Shown: in pieces, positions 53,655 to 62,324 of the stretch
Position numbering within the stretch: the stretch's first letter is position 1
How the letters are laid out: the number at the start of each line of letters is the position of its first letter
NCBI GenBank assembly: GCA_966674685.1
Contig: CBKWJC010000010.1
Span: 1 to 64,000 of the forward strand
Source of the DNA: Thainema sp966674685
GTDB lineage: Bacteria > Cyanobacteriota > Cyanobacteriia > Phormidesmidales > Phormidesmidaceae
Direction of reading: 5' to 3'
DNA length: 64,000 bases
Translations under genes and position numbers: made by a program
The notes under the pieces: model-generated
Database searches by the model: none
What the model was told of the DNA's origin: nothing
Seen by the model: the letters and a program-made list of their open reading frames with translations, nothing else

Positions 53655-54266
53655 ATGTCACACGCATGGTTTTCGCTTCGTAACCTGGCAGTCACGCTCG
53701 CCCTTTTCACAAGCTTTCCACTCTTTGCTTCAGCAATTAAGCACTCAGCACTGGCTCAAACACCAGCTTCCGGCACAGCGGGTAAGCCACCGATTGCCGC
53801 TGATTTATTGATTTCCAATCGCAACATCAACTACGCGCCGCTACAGGATCTGCTGCGCGCAGGACGCTGGAGCGAGGCAAACCAACTGACTTCGCAGCTT
53901 ATGCTACAGGCCGCCAATCAACGGCAGCAGGGCTATTTGGTTGCCACCGATACGAGAGCCTTGCCCTGTGCGGATTTGCAAACCATTGATCGACTCTGGG
54001 TTTACTACAGCGATAACCAATACGGCTTTAGTGCCCAAGCCCAACTTTGGCAGCAAATTGGCGGTCAGGACTATACTGATTCCGTCTGGTTTGAGGCGCT
54101 GGTTGGCTGGTCACGCCCCGATGCGATCGCAAATCCAACCCCAACAACCACACCCCAGGGCTATTTTCCGTTCCGGCCTGCCTATGACACGGGGATTCGT
54201 AATGCTTTCGGCGGCGGATGGATACGTGAAATGCCGCTGCGCTTAGAGCAGTGTGCAGCGCAATGA
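53655..54266 (+). CDS. exported GUN4-domain protein
   Basis: This 203-residue protein has a clear signal peptide (1-~35, ending HSALAQ) and a GUN4 domain: NYAPLQDLLRAGRWSEANQLT, then PCADLQTIDRLWVYYSDNQYGFSAQ, and an FEALVGW-type end. Classic GUN4 binds protoporphyrin and stimulates magnesium chelatase in the cytoplasm or plastid stroma. A secreted copy cannot do that, so it probably binds a tetrapyrrole or other ligand in the periplasm. The extra Pro/Thr stretch (NPTPTTTPQGYFP) is a loop. It is monocistronic with a terminator. Confidence 0.88.
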   Translation: MSHAWFSLRNLAVTLALFTSFPLFASAIKHSALAQTPASGTAGKPPIAADLLISNRNINYAPLQDLLRAGRWSEANQLTSQLMLQAANQRQQGYLVATDTRALPCADLQTIDRLWVYYSDNQYGFSAQAQLWQQIGGQDYTDSVWFEALVGWSRPDAIANPTPTTTPQGYFPFRPAYDTGIRNAFGGGWIREMPLRLEQCAAQ

Positions 54267-54396
54267 AGCAGCCCTCACAGTAACGCTTTTTACTGTGCAG
54301 GTAAACACTGTGTAGGCAGACATGATATCCAGCGGATCAGACGCCTACGCTAAACAGGTACAAGACAAGGAAAAATCCCAAAAATTGGGCAACAAG

Positions 54397-54442
54397 GGAG
54401 TCTAAAGCAGCAAATTTGCGTTTTTAGACTCCTATTTTTTTG
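54397..54442 (+). terminator. Rho-independent terminator after the GUN4-domain gene
   Basis: A 10-bp stem GGAGTCTAAA/TTTAGACTCC is followed by TATTTTTTTGT, about 130 bp past the stop codon. Confidence 0.75.
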
Positions 54443-54470
54443 TGGATACGCTAAGGTTAGAGTGTTAAAT

Positions 54471-54534
54471 AGTATTTATGTACTATACAGCAACTAGATA
54501 TGCTGTTATAGTGATTTTATAGTATACATGTACT
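54471..54534. promoter_or_regulatory. two LexA-like inverted motifs exactly 50 bp apart
   Basis: AGTATTTATGTACT (54471-54484) and AGTATACATGTACT (54521-54534) lie 50 bp apart, upstream of the gene starting at 54600. Each differs by one base from the published cyanobacterial LexA consensus RGTACNNNDGTWCB. Which regulator binds is inferred; another dimeric repressor is equally possible. Confidence 0.4.
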
Positions 54535-54599
54535 AAATTAGTAGCGGATTAGATTCACGCTAAATTCACGTTCATGTTGCGTCACCCTATTTCGCACCA

Positions 54600-56066
54600 A
54601 TGACACACCCTCCTGACCTCCAAGCCATCCGCGCTAAACTGCGATCGCTGCAAGAAGACAATGTTTTGCCTCCGGTCATCGAACCAGATTGGCAAACCCC
54701 TCAGCAGCGACTAGCAGAGCGAGCGGCAACTGACGCAACCGAGTTGTCCTTCGAGTTGCCATCCGATCCTGATTTCACTGAGCGAGCAAATTCACATCAG
54801 CAAGCAAATGCGATCGCGGCTCTCCAAAAGCGATCGCAGCAAAGCCAGCCATCTCGTAATGGGGGAGTAACGAGTACAGCAACTGGTTCGGGTCGCAGTC
54901 AGGAACATCGCCAAACCTCTTTTCAGATCAGGGCTAAACCCATTGATCAATGTCGATTGACCCAAGCTGATTCAGCTCACAATGCTGATTTAGCCAAGGG
55001 TTTAACAGCCGATCAAACAATTGCCGAAGCTATCGCCCAGCATGCAGCAACAGAAGAAAGTGAGCCAGCAGAAGCGGCACCTGAATTTACCCATCCAGTT
55101 GATCAATCGGCATCAAACCAGCCCACCGCTAATCAAATTGATCCATCCACTAAAGCTGTAGCAGCACCTCCCAACCCAGGACAGGCAGCCGCTCAGCGCT
55201 GGCAGCAGAGTCGGCAAAAGATTCAGCTTCAGATTGAACAGATCAATCAACTGGCACAGCTACAGGAGACAGCTATTCGTGATTTACGGGTGATGTCTGA
55301 AGTGGCGGCTCACTGGCAGCGAGTAGTGGCAGAAGACCAAGGGGTGCCGTCTCATCAGGTTATCTTGCCCTTCTGCTGGTCAAATCAGCCGCTAGGCGTG
55401 CCAGCCATTCAGCAGAATGAGCAGGGCCAGTGGCTAGTACAAACCCGGTTTATTAATCTGCTACAGGCCGAGCAGGAAGCGGAGGAAATGGCAACTCAAC
55501 TGCGGCATCGCCAACTGCGATCGCGCCCCTATCGGGGAACTCAATCCGTCTGGCTACGCGCCCTGCAATGGCTACAACAGCAGTGGCAAAAATGGTGGCC
55601 GCTGTTTAGTCAACAGTTGGGCTTAGCCGCTTCTCCACGTCGCGCTGCCCGTGCATCCAGCAGGCGATCCAGCTCCCATGCAGCCACACCTAATTCATCC
55701 CCTCATTGGGCTAGAGCATCCAGTGGACAGCCCTATCAGCAGTGGTCACAGCCGACAGGCAATTTCCAGGCCAGTGCGCCGATGGCCGGATCATCTCCAC
55801 CTTCACCCAAATCGCCATCGCTCCAAATGCCTGACTTTTCGCTGCTGGATATTTCAATTTGGATTACCGGAGCTGCGATCGCGCGGGTTGGACTGGACTG
55901 GCTGTTAGCGAACCTGCCGTTTATGGCTCCGGTTGTGATTGGTCTGATTTTAGCGGTGACGGGCTGGGCAGTTTATCGAGCAACAACGGATTCGGAACTC
56001 ACGCTGACGTTGGGCTATCGGGCACTACTTCTGATGATTGGGCTATTGCTCGGAGGCAGTTTGTGA
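54600..56066 (+). CDS. Gln-rich protein with C-terminal membrane helices, unknown
   Basis: This 488-residue protein has no recognised family. Residues 1-210 are Gln/Ala/Ser/Glu-rich and largely disordered. A helical segment (about 190-235, WQQSRQKIQLQIEQINQL) and a small beta module (VILPFCWSNQPLGVPAIQQN) precede a short basic region. Then comes a Ser/Arg/Pro-rich stretch (about 345-415) and a hydrophobic C-terminus with two or three membrane helices (about 418-488), so the bulk is probably cytoplasmic with a C-terminal anchor. Two LexA-like boxes lie upstream. Signs of a real gene are the ordered helices and consistent codon use. Confidence 0.7.
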   Translation: MTHPPDLQAIRAKLRSLQEDNVLPPVIEPDWQTPQQRLAERAATDATELSFELPSDPDFTERANSHQQANAIAALQKRSQQSQPSRNGGVTSTATGSGRSQEHRQTSFQIRAKPIDQCRLTQADSAHNADLAKGLTADQTIAEAIAQHAATEESEPAEAAPEFTHPVDQSASNQPTANQIDPSTKAVAAPPNPGQAAAQRWQQSRQKIQLQIEQINQLAQLQETAIRDLRVMSEVAAHWQRVVAEDQGVPSHQVILPFCWSNQPLGVPAIQQNEQGQWLVQTRFINLLQAEQEAEEMATQLRHRQLRSRPYRGTQSVWLRALQWLQQQWQKWWPLFSQQLGLAASPRRAARASSRRSSSHAATPNSSPHWARASSGQPYQQWSQPTGNFQASAPMAGSSPPSPKSPSLQMPDFSLLDISIWITGAAIARVGLDWLLANLPFMAPVVIGLILAVTGWAVYRATTDSELTLTLGYRALLLMIGLLLGGSL

Positions 56067-56282
56067 ACTATTCCTCGCTGCATGCTGGCAGGTCAAAGGC
56101 GAGGAACGAGGCAGAGGCAGAGCAAGGGGCTTCATTATGTAACTGAAATTCAGACCTTAACAACGGCTTATCCCACTTCGCTTGAACTGTGGTTACAGAT
56201 TAATTCTCAGCACTCAGCACGCAATCATTTGTAGTGCCCAATCGCAAAGCTGATACTGTTCATCTTCATTGGAGAACGCATC

Positions 56283-56771
56283 ATGAATCATTCACCTTAC
56301 GGTCAACCCTATAATCCACCTTATCCAGATTCTTATCCGCCTGCTCCAGGTGCGTATGCTCCGCCCCAGCGGGCTTATCGGCAATCGGGCGGCATTGTCA
56401 AACCTGCGATCGCAGGTGGCCTGATGTTCGCATTTATGGGACTTTTCTTTGACTTTAGTAGCCTGTCCGAAAAGCTAAATATCGGCAGCAAAGCAGAGAT
56501 GAGCTACAGCGCTTGCCAAGAGATTGTATCCGAGGAATCAAGACTATCTCGCGAGCAGCTACTTCAGCTCCTGGCAATTCCAGAACGAGACAGCAAAGAA
56601 AAGGTACGAGAAGTCGTACAGGAACCCTACTGCACGCTGCCAACAGTAGAAATTCGCTCAGGTGTTGCTGCTGAGCGCGAAGCCTATCCTCTAGAGTTTG
56701 AGCCGGAAACGCGTCTGGTAATTCTCTACGAGGATAATGAGTATGCTGGCTATCGCTTTAGCTTTGAGTAG
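56283..56771 (+). CDS. Pro/Tyr-rich N-terminus, one-helix membrane protein
   Basis: This 162-residue protein begins MNHSPYGQPYNPPYPDSY, an intrinsically disordered Pro/Tyr/Ala tract (1-~33). A hydrophobic segment (about 40-58, AIAGGLMFAFMGLFFDF) follows and then a folded domain with CQEIVSEESRLSREQLLQLL and a Cys in EPYCTLP. The pair of Cys residues could form a disulfide if the C-terminal domain is periplasmic. GGAG lies 8 nt upstream. The next gene starts one nt after its stop, so it heads a three-gene operon. No family is recognised. Confidence 0.72.
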   Translation: MNHSPYGQPYNPPYPDSYPPAPGAYAPPQRAYRQSGGIVKPAIAGGLMFAFMGLFFDFSSLSEKLNIGSKAEMSYSACQEIVSEESRLSREQLLQLLAIPERDSKEKVREVVQEPYCTLPTVEIRSGVAAEREAYPLEFEPETRLVILYEDNEYAGYRFSFE

Positions 56772-56772
56772 G

Positions 56773-57291
56773 ATGTCGTATCAGCTATCCCACATACGAC
56801 GATGTCGATTCCTGCCCGCTTGGTTGCCAAAGCCCAGGTACAAAAGGCTTTATAGCAAGCTAGCTAGCCTATTTAGTGCGCTGTTAGTAGCCAGTTGCCA
56901 GTCGGCTAATCCTCAAGCTCAACCGCGACCTTTACAGGTGCAGCAAAACTGGGAACTCCAGCCCGGTCAGGTGGTGGCTGGACACCGGATCGCTGCTGGA
57001 CTGGGCGACATCACCGTATCGCTAGATGGCGGAGCAGCCTATGCACCATTTCCGGGTCAAGTGGATGCGATCGCAGAAGAAGGCTGCGTTGTCTATTCCA
57101 GTCCGGAGATACCTGCTTACTTATTCCGGCTGTGTGGCTTACGGCGACCCCGATTCGGCTCTCTTGAGGCAGGACAAAAAATTGGCTCAGGACAATATTT
57201 ACACTTTGCCGCTCTACGGCGTCAGCCAGACGGAACTTGGGTCATTGTAGAACCCGCGCTGGACATTTTGGAGCAAATGTTAACCCCATGA
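56773..57291 (+). CDS. lipoprotein, unknown function (LytM-like beta region possible)
   Basis: This 172-residue protein starts at ATG 56773, one nt after the preceding stop; the frame extends upstream into that gene but is not needed. A signal peptide ends in a lipobox LLVASC near residue 42, so it should be a lipoprotein. The mature part contains LQPGQVVAGHRIAAGLGDI, then YAPFPGQVDAIAEEGCVVY and SGQYLHFAALRRQPDG. These resemble the beta-sandwich of M23/LytM domains, but the His/Asp zinc ligands are not evident. Its stop overlaps the next start by 4 bp (ATGA), giving translational coupling. Confidence 0.7.
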   Translation: MSYQLSHIRRCRFLPAWLPKPRYKRLYSKLASLFSALLVASCQSANPQAQPRPLQVQQNWELQPGQVVAGHRIAAGLGDITVSLDGGAAYAPFPGQVDAIAEEGCVVYSSPEIPAYLFRLCGLRRPRFGSLEAGQKIGSGQYLHFAALRRQPDGTWVIVEPALDILEQMLTP

Positions 57292-59114
57292 AACAGCTTC
57301 AATCAACAACTCGCGCCACGCTGACAACATCTCCACCGAAAACACCGCTGAGGGCACCTCTCGTAGCAGCCAGTATGCTGAGTGCGGTATTGAATTCAAG
57401 CATCGGCTCAGTTGCTGTGGCCTATCCAAATATTGGTCTAGAGTTTGATCTGGCTCCAGCCTCTCCGGCAGAGTCTCGCCCATCCACTTCGGCTAGCAAC
57501 CATCAATCCTCTGATTCAAATCCAGATCGATCTACGCTTTCCTCGACAGGTGAAACCGTGCAAGCCCCTACTCATAGCACTTCAGGCACTTCAGCTATCG
57601 CAGATGAAGAGATTCCCCAATTCTCTGAATCGACGTATCAGCCAGAATTCCCGGTTTCTCCTGAGCGTCTGCCTGTCCCTGACTATGCTGGCAATCCTCC
57701 CCTAGCCAGTGCAGATTCTCAGACATTTGCAGTTGTTCCGCCAACCCCACCTTACCTAGAACCCTCATGGCTCTTCGCTCAGCAGCCTTCAGCTAGCCCG
57801 AATCCTGATTCAGATGTTGCCGCTACTGCTACTGAACCAGTGCAGAGCGAGACAGATACCGACTTGAGTGCGATCGCAAATAGCGCAGCCTCCGAGTCTG
57901 ACGAATCTGATACGGATAAATCCGAGACAAATGAATCCAATACTGAAACCTCTAGTCCCGAAAAATCGTCATTACCAGCCTTGGGCAGTCGTCCAAATAT
58001 TGGATTCGAAATTGGCCAGAATCAGCAGGTCACCGTTGCGGCTGTTCCGCCTGATTTGATATCCCAGGCTCAAGCTAAATCGACGGCTGAATCATCGCCA
58101 GATCCGTCATCCGATTTATCAACATCTAGTCAAGAAACTGATCAAACTCCAGAATCTCCAGCCAGCAGGGATTTAGACACACAAGCTGAGAGCAAGATCA
58201 AAGCCAGCAGCGGCACGGAAACGCAGCCGATTTCTCGTACCGATCAGCTATTTGCAGGTAAAGCAGATTCCCTAGTAGCGCGGGCAATTGGCCATGCTGA
58301 AGGCACTCGAACTATCTCTGGAGAGCGAACTCCCGCTTACTACGGTCACAATGATCCGGGTAACGGTAAGTGGAACCTAGGCAGCTTTTCTTATCAACAT
58401 GGAGCCAGTACTCCAGAAGTCGCTGATGACCTCCAGCTTCAGCGTTTGAAGGAACAGTATCAAACCCTCCAGCAGCAGGCCCAGCAGCTCAAACTCGATC
58501 TAAGTCTTGAAGAGGATCTCAATGGGCTTGATCTAGCTAATCAAGCTCCCCGCGCTGCCTTAGGAGAAGCTGGCTATTTGGCCCGCCTAGCCGAAGCACA
58601 AACGATGGGGCTGCGGGACCATGACGCGATTTTGTGGGCTAGAACGCGAGCCTTTCTTGATCCGGATACTCAGCAGTGGAACGCTCCCGGTTTAGGCAAT
58701 ACGCTGGCTGGAATTTCGCGAGATCAAAAGCGGCGAATGACTGCTATTCAGCACATTCTAGAAACCGCACCCGCTTCTATTTCCGTTCATCCAGTCATAC
58801 TGACTCCTGAGGGTTCAGCTACACCAGTTGCGCCTAGCACCGCGCCAGCTCCAGCGTCAGAACCTTTACCTGATAAAGCTTTAAGACCTACATCAACAGC
58901 ACAGCCGCAGGCAGAATCCCAGCTTCAATTGCAGCCCAGGCAAAATCTGCCACGCCTTAGTGCTGATAGCCGTTACGCTTCTCCACCCGATCAACTGACT
59001 GCACTATCGACAGTTACAGATCAAGAACCGCGATCTCACTCGCATGTCCACAACCGTTCCCAGACCCGTGCCGATGTAATAGAGCGCATCTTTGCCTTTA
59101 ATGCCTCTGTCTAA
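57288..59114 (+). CDS. large secreted protein with Ser/Glu-rich linker and conserved C-terminal domain
   Basis: This 608-residue protein starts at ATG 57288 within the ATGA overlap. An N-terminal signal-like hydrophobic segment (about 17-45, ending AVAYP) is followed by about 290 residues rich in Ser, Glu, Thr, Asp and Pro. A folded domain (about 322-500) contains ARAIGHAEGTRTISGERTP, AYYGHNDPGNGKWNLGSFSY, a coiled coil LKEQYQTLQQQAQQLK and DAILWARTRAFLDPDTQQW. The Glu in GHAEGTR and the YYGHNDPGN loop give it the look of a lysozyme-like or peptidoglycan-active domain, which I infer only from pattern. It ends in a Pro/Gln-rich tail. Confidence 0.72.
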   Translation: MKQLQSTTRATLTTSPPKTPLRAPLVAASMLSAVLNSSIGSVAVAYPNIGLEFDLAPASPAESRPSTSASNHQSSDSNPDRSTLSSTGETVQAPTHSTSGTSAIADEEIPQFSESTYQPEFPVSPERLPVPDYAGNPPLASADSQTFAVVPPTPPYLEPSWLFAQQPSASPNPDSDVAATATEPVQSETDTDLSAIANSAASESDESDTDKSETNESNTETSSPEKSSLPALGSRPNIGFEIGQNQQVTVAAVPPDLISQAQAKSTAESSPDPSSDLSTSSQETDQTPESPASRDLDTQAESKIKASSGTETQPISRTDQLFAGKADSLVARAIGHAEGTRTISGERTPAYYGHNDPGNGKWNLGSFSYQHGASTPEVADDLQLQRLKEQYQTLQQQAQQLKLDLSLEEDLNGLDLANQAPRAALGEAGYLARLAEAQTMGLRDHDAILWARTRAFLDPDTQQWNAPGLGNTLAGISRDQKRRMTAIQHILETAPASISVHPVILTPEGSATPVAPSTAPAPASEPLPDKALRPTSTAQPQAESQLQLQPRQNLPRLSADSRYASPPDQLTALSTVTDQEPRSHSHVHNRSQTRADVIERIFAFNASV

Positions 59115-59147
59115 GTCATACAAAACGCTCGTAAAAAACAGTTTCTA

Positions 59148-59188
59148 TTTTTTGTAGAAGGCAGGCATAACCTGCCTTCTACGAAAAA
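59148..59188 (+). terminator. hairpin after the three-gene operon
   Basis: TTTTTTGTAGAAGGCAGG pairs with CCTGCCTTCTACGAAAAA around CATAA. It lies about 35 bp after the operon's last stop and is followed by TTCGGGTTC, the flank of the window's palindrome family. Confidence 0.7.
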
Positions 59189-59378
59189 TTCGGGTTCTTT
59201 CTAGCTGAATTCAGTATTATGTCTCTTCAGGTGGCGATGAGAGAAAACTGAGATTTTTCTCATCTAGCCATCAGGTCAGCTTCAGATACATGGTGGATAA
59301 CTAAAACAAAGCGGACTATGAGAATAGCCCGTTGCCCGAACGCTGAGTTATTTCCCCCAACATCTGGAGCTACAAGTC

Positions 59379-59909
59379 ATGCGCCTAATCTCTCGTTGGA
59401 CAGCCCTAATTGCAGTCGCAGCCGTTGCCGGAACAGCAGCCACTGTTTATTTGAAAACTGCGATCGCAGAATCGCCGCAAGCAACTGTTGCCGTAGCTAA
59501 TTCAGTTAGTGCTGATTCTGCTAAATCGGTAGACACTTTATCCAATATGGCTCAGACCAGCGTATCTACACTCACATCTGGCCGCTTTGTCACGGTTGAT
59601 CAAGATCATCCAACGGCTGGCACTGCTCAAATCATCGAAGAAAACAGTCAGCGTTTTATTGTGTTTGATCAGGCTTTTACAACCGCCCGTGGCCCCGCAG
59701 TTGAAGTCATTCTCTACAAAGGTGATTCAGTACCAGTTGCGATCGCTGAGGGTGATTACATCACAGTTGCAATGCTAAAAAGCTTTGATGGAGCGCAGCG
59801 CTACGCCCTACCAGCCGATATTGATATTAGCCAATACGGTTCTATTGGTATCTGGTGCCGTGAATTCAATGTCACCTTTGGTTATGCTCACATCTTGCAC
59901 CCGTCATGA
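59379..59909 (+). CDS. DM13-domain secreted protein
   Basis: This 176-residue protein has an N-terminal signal or anchor (about 7-30) and a DM13 domain (~65-175). The domain shows SGRFVTVDQDHPTAGTAQI, then GPAVEVILYKGD, and the signature Cys in GIWCREFNVTFGYAHI, a residue proposed to act in redox chemistry in DM13 proteins. It is exported or anchored in the periplasm. GGAG lies nine nt upstream of the start. The gene is monocistronic, followed by a long palindrome. Confidence 0.9.
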   Translation: MRLISRWTALIAVAAVAGTAATVYLKTAIAESPQATVAVANSVSADSAKSVDTLSNMAQTSVSTLTSGRFVTVDQDHPTAGTAQIIEENSQRFIVFDQAFTTARGPAVEVILYKGDSVPVAIAEGDYITVAMLKSFDGAQRYALPADIDISQYGSIGIWCREFNVTFGYAHILHPS

Positions 59910-59945
59910 GAACTCGAAACGATTGTTTCTATCAAGTCTGTGAAT

Positions 59946-60012
59946 AAACACCCATTTATAGTTTGTAAAATGTTCGCTAAGCGAACATTTTACAAACTAT
60001 AAATGGGTGTTT
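59946..60012. repeat. 67-bp perfect palindrome
   Basis: Two 33-bp arms meet around a single A at 59979. The palindrome sits between the convergent DM13 gene and the membrane protein gene. It can act as a terminator in both directions, but its length and perfection suggest recent origin or mobility. Confidence 0.8.
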
Positions 60013-60031
60013 CTGATCTGATTTAGTATTA

Positions 60032-60790
60032 TTATTCGCCGTCATCTTCAAAAATAAACTGTATATTCATACGGTTTATTTTTGATCGAATAATATATTT
60101 GATTAGAGCATTAATAAATATGGCGAGACCTACCATCTCACACAGCTCTTCTGCCATAACAATGAGAGAATAAATAATATTATCTCGCCCGTAAATCATA
60201 TCGTGATTTGCGCCAATCGCTTCGATTCCTACTGCACCACCAATATAGATAAACGCCGCAATTAAAAACTGCCTTTTAGTAGATTTTGGCAAATCTCTAA
60301 TAAATTCAAAGAAGATAAATCCTAGAATGCCTAGAACCACAATGGCTGGCATAATCCAAGGATAGTATAGAAATCCACTAAATCTCTCAAAGTCATCAAT
60401 TTTGTTAGGAATTCGACCAGCGTATTCATGTAGGCTAATATTTTCGTCAATAGCTAAATATAAGAAGATCAGTGAAAGCGTGAACCATGTTGTTGAGTAA
60501 TAACTGGCTCTCGTTTTTTCTATATTGAATATCAAAAAAAGAAGAAACGAACATACGAGTAGCAGCAAACTAGAAAACAAAGCAGGAAAGTTTCCCTCGC
60601 TATTTAAGTTGAATTCCTCATTAAATATGTCGCGTCCAGGGAAATCGGGTAAAAACAAATAAGCTAATTGACCTAAAAGGAAAAAACTGGCTAGCAAAGC
60701 AATAGTCGCTGTAATCGTTCGAGTGACATTTTTAGGTCTAAAGTCTACATTTAGAGCGGTTGACCTCTTGTGAGTAGAATCAAAAAGCAT
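60032..60790 (-). CDS. polytopic membrane protein of unknown function
   Basis: This 252-residue protein has about six to seven membrane helices (around 28-50, 70-90, 96-115, 143-165, 173-195, 205-235). Its membrane segments carry polar motifs, AIDENISLHEYAGRIP near residue 112, EAIGANHDMIYG near 190 and AEELCEMVG near 212. Such buried Glu/Asp/His sets are typical of membrane enzymes or ion channels, but I cannot name the family. The base composition is visibly more AT-rich than neighbouring genes and no HIP1 site lies inside, which suggests lateral acquisition. It lies beside the exopolysaccharide locus and may belong to it. Confidence 0.7.
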   Translation of the reverse strand: MLFDSTHKRSTALNVDFRPKNVTRTITATIALLASFFLLGQLAYLFLPDFPGRDIFNEEFNLNSEGNFPALFSSLLLLVCSFLLFLIFNIEKTRASYYSTTWFTLSLIFLYLAIDENISLHEYAGRIPNKIDDFERFSGFLYYPWIMPAIVVLGILGFIFFEFIRDLPKSTKRQFLIAAFIYIGGAVGIEAIGANHDMIYGRDNIIYSLIVMAEELCEMVGLAIFINALIKYIIRSKINRMNIQFIFEDDGE

Positions 60791-61188
60791 ATCGCTAGGA
60801 ATTAATCAATGTATTGGATTTAACGTACTTATAATAGTTTTTTAACTCCAATTTAACCAGAATTTATCTGAATATAAAGAGCAACCTTAGCCGATTTAAA
60901 ACTTTCAATAAATCCAAAAAATTGTCCGGATCATAAAATTTGTTTTGGAAGAATAGATCTTATTCAGTCCTGCACTTCACATTCTCTTGACCATCAGAAC
61001 TTCAACTTCATGAAAACTTGACATGATTTGTACGGTTCAGGCAGATCTACGTAGATCAGTGGAACAGCAGAACGATATATCGATCTGTCTTCTGTTCCTG
61101 TGATTGACTTGCTTTGCTCACCATTTTCCTCTATAGCGCTGAGTCTGGTTCATGACGCACATTTAAGCCGATATTAGGACGCTATTCT
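60791..61188. promoter_or_regulatory. 398-bp upstream region of the exopolysaccharide genes
   Basis: No gene is seen. A perfect 14-bp palindrome GATCTACGTAGATC lies at 61044-61057, and an imperfect inverted repeat with AACAG...CTGTT ends centred on GATATATC follows at 61063-61096, about 110 bp before the glycosyltransferase start. Both could be operator sites. Confidence 0.45.
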
Positions 61189-62319
61189 GTGAAAATTGCC
61201 TTGGTTCATGACTATCTAACCCAGAGAGGTGGCGCAGAGCGCGTTTTTGAGATGTTCTGCCACCATTTTCCGAATGCGGATATTTTCACGTCGATTTACG
61301 ATCCCAAGCGGACTGTAGATCTGCGCGATCGCATTATCCACACAACGGGTCTACAAAATATTCCCGGTGCCGCTCAGTACTTTCGTCTATTTGCACCGCT
61401 ATATTTTCCGGCCTTTCAAGCTCTCGATTTACAAGCTTATGATTTGATTTTGAGCAGTTCGTCTGCCTTCGCTAAAGCTGTACGTAAGCGACCTGATGCC
61501 AAGCACATCTGCTTTTGCCACAATGTCACCCGCTTTCTGTGGGATACGCAAACTTATTTGAAAGGCTATAAAGAGTTTCAAGTGCTTGCTCCATTGATCG
61601 AGCCAATTTTTCAGCAGATGAAAAAAATTGACTTAGAAATGGCTCAAGAACCGGATATTTATGTAGCAAATTCAACCACCGTAGCTGAGCGAATTCGGCG
61701 AATTTATCAGCAAAAAGCCATTACAATCAACTATCCCATTGATGATAGTCGGTTTAAGTTTACCGATCAGAAAGAAGACTTTTATCTATCATCCTGTCGG
61801 TTACTCAGCTATAAGCGAGTTGACATCATTGTTGAGGCATTCAACTGGCTCGGCTGGCCGCTGATTATTACAGGTGATGGGCCAGAACGGAAGCGGCTAG
61901 AGGAAAAGGCATTGCCGAATATTCAGTTCCTCGGTCACGTTACGGATGAGGCACGAACGCACCTAATTGCCAAAGCCAAAGCCGTGATCGTAGCAGCATT
62001 AGAGGATTACGGATTGGTACCAATTGAAGCGAACTTCAGCGGTACTCCGGTAATCGCCTATGGGGCGGGTGGTGTATTAGATAGTCAAGCTCCAGGTGTG
62101 ACAGGGCTATTTTTTGATCGTCAGTCTCCGGATGCGCTACACGCAGCACTATTAGAGGCAAGCGAAATTAAATGGAACTATCACCACATTCGAGAACATG
62201 CCCAAAATAATTTCACAGAATCTGTTTTTTTCCGGAAGGTCGATCAGCTCGTTGAAGAAGTGTTAAGAGATTCGACCTCACCCGAATTGGAACTGTTGTC
62301 TAGACCAATAGGGGGTTAG
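61189..62319 (+). CDS. GT4-family glycosyltransferase
   Basis: This 376-residue GT-B enzyme begins MKIALVHDYLTQRGGAERVF, the classic GT4 opening with the RGGAE motif, from a GTG start. The donor-binding C-terminal half has SCRLLSYKRVDIIVEA, ITGDGPERKRLE and the EDYGLVPIEANFSGTPVIAYGAGG motif (E-x7-E type, Glu in EDYG and PIEA). It resembles the WbaZ/mannosyltransferase branch. It probably adds a sugar to an exopolysaccharide or lipid-linked repeat unit. The Wzc-like gene starts 5 bp after its stop, so they form an operon. Confidence 0.92.
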   Translation: MKIALVHDYLTQRGGAERVFEMFCHHFPNADIFTSIYDPKRTVDLRDRIIHTTGLQNIPGAAQYFRLFAPLYFPAFQALDLQAYDLILSSSSAFAKAVRKRPDAKHICFCHNVTRFLWDTQTYLKGYKEFQVLAPLIEPIFQQMKKIDLEMAQEPDIYVANSTTVAERIRRIYQQKAITINYPIDDSRFKFTDQKEDFYLSSCRLLSYKRVDIIVEAFNWLGWPLIITGDGPERKRLEEKALPNIQFLGHVTDEARTHLIAKAKAVIVAALEDYGLVPIEANFSGTPVIAYGAGGVLDSQAPGVTGLFFDRQSPDALHAALLEASEIKWNYHHIREHAQNNFTESVFFRKVDQLVEEVLRDSTSPELELLSRPIGG

Positions 62320-62324
62320 ACCGG

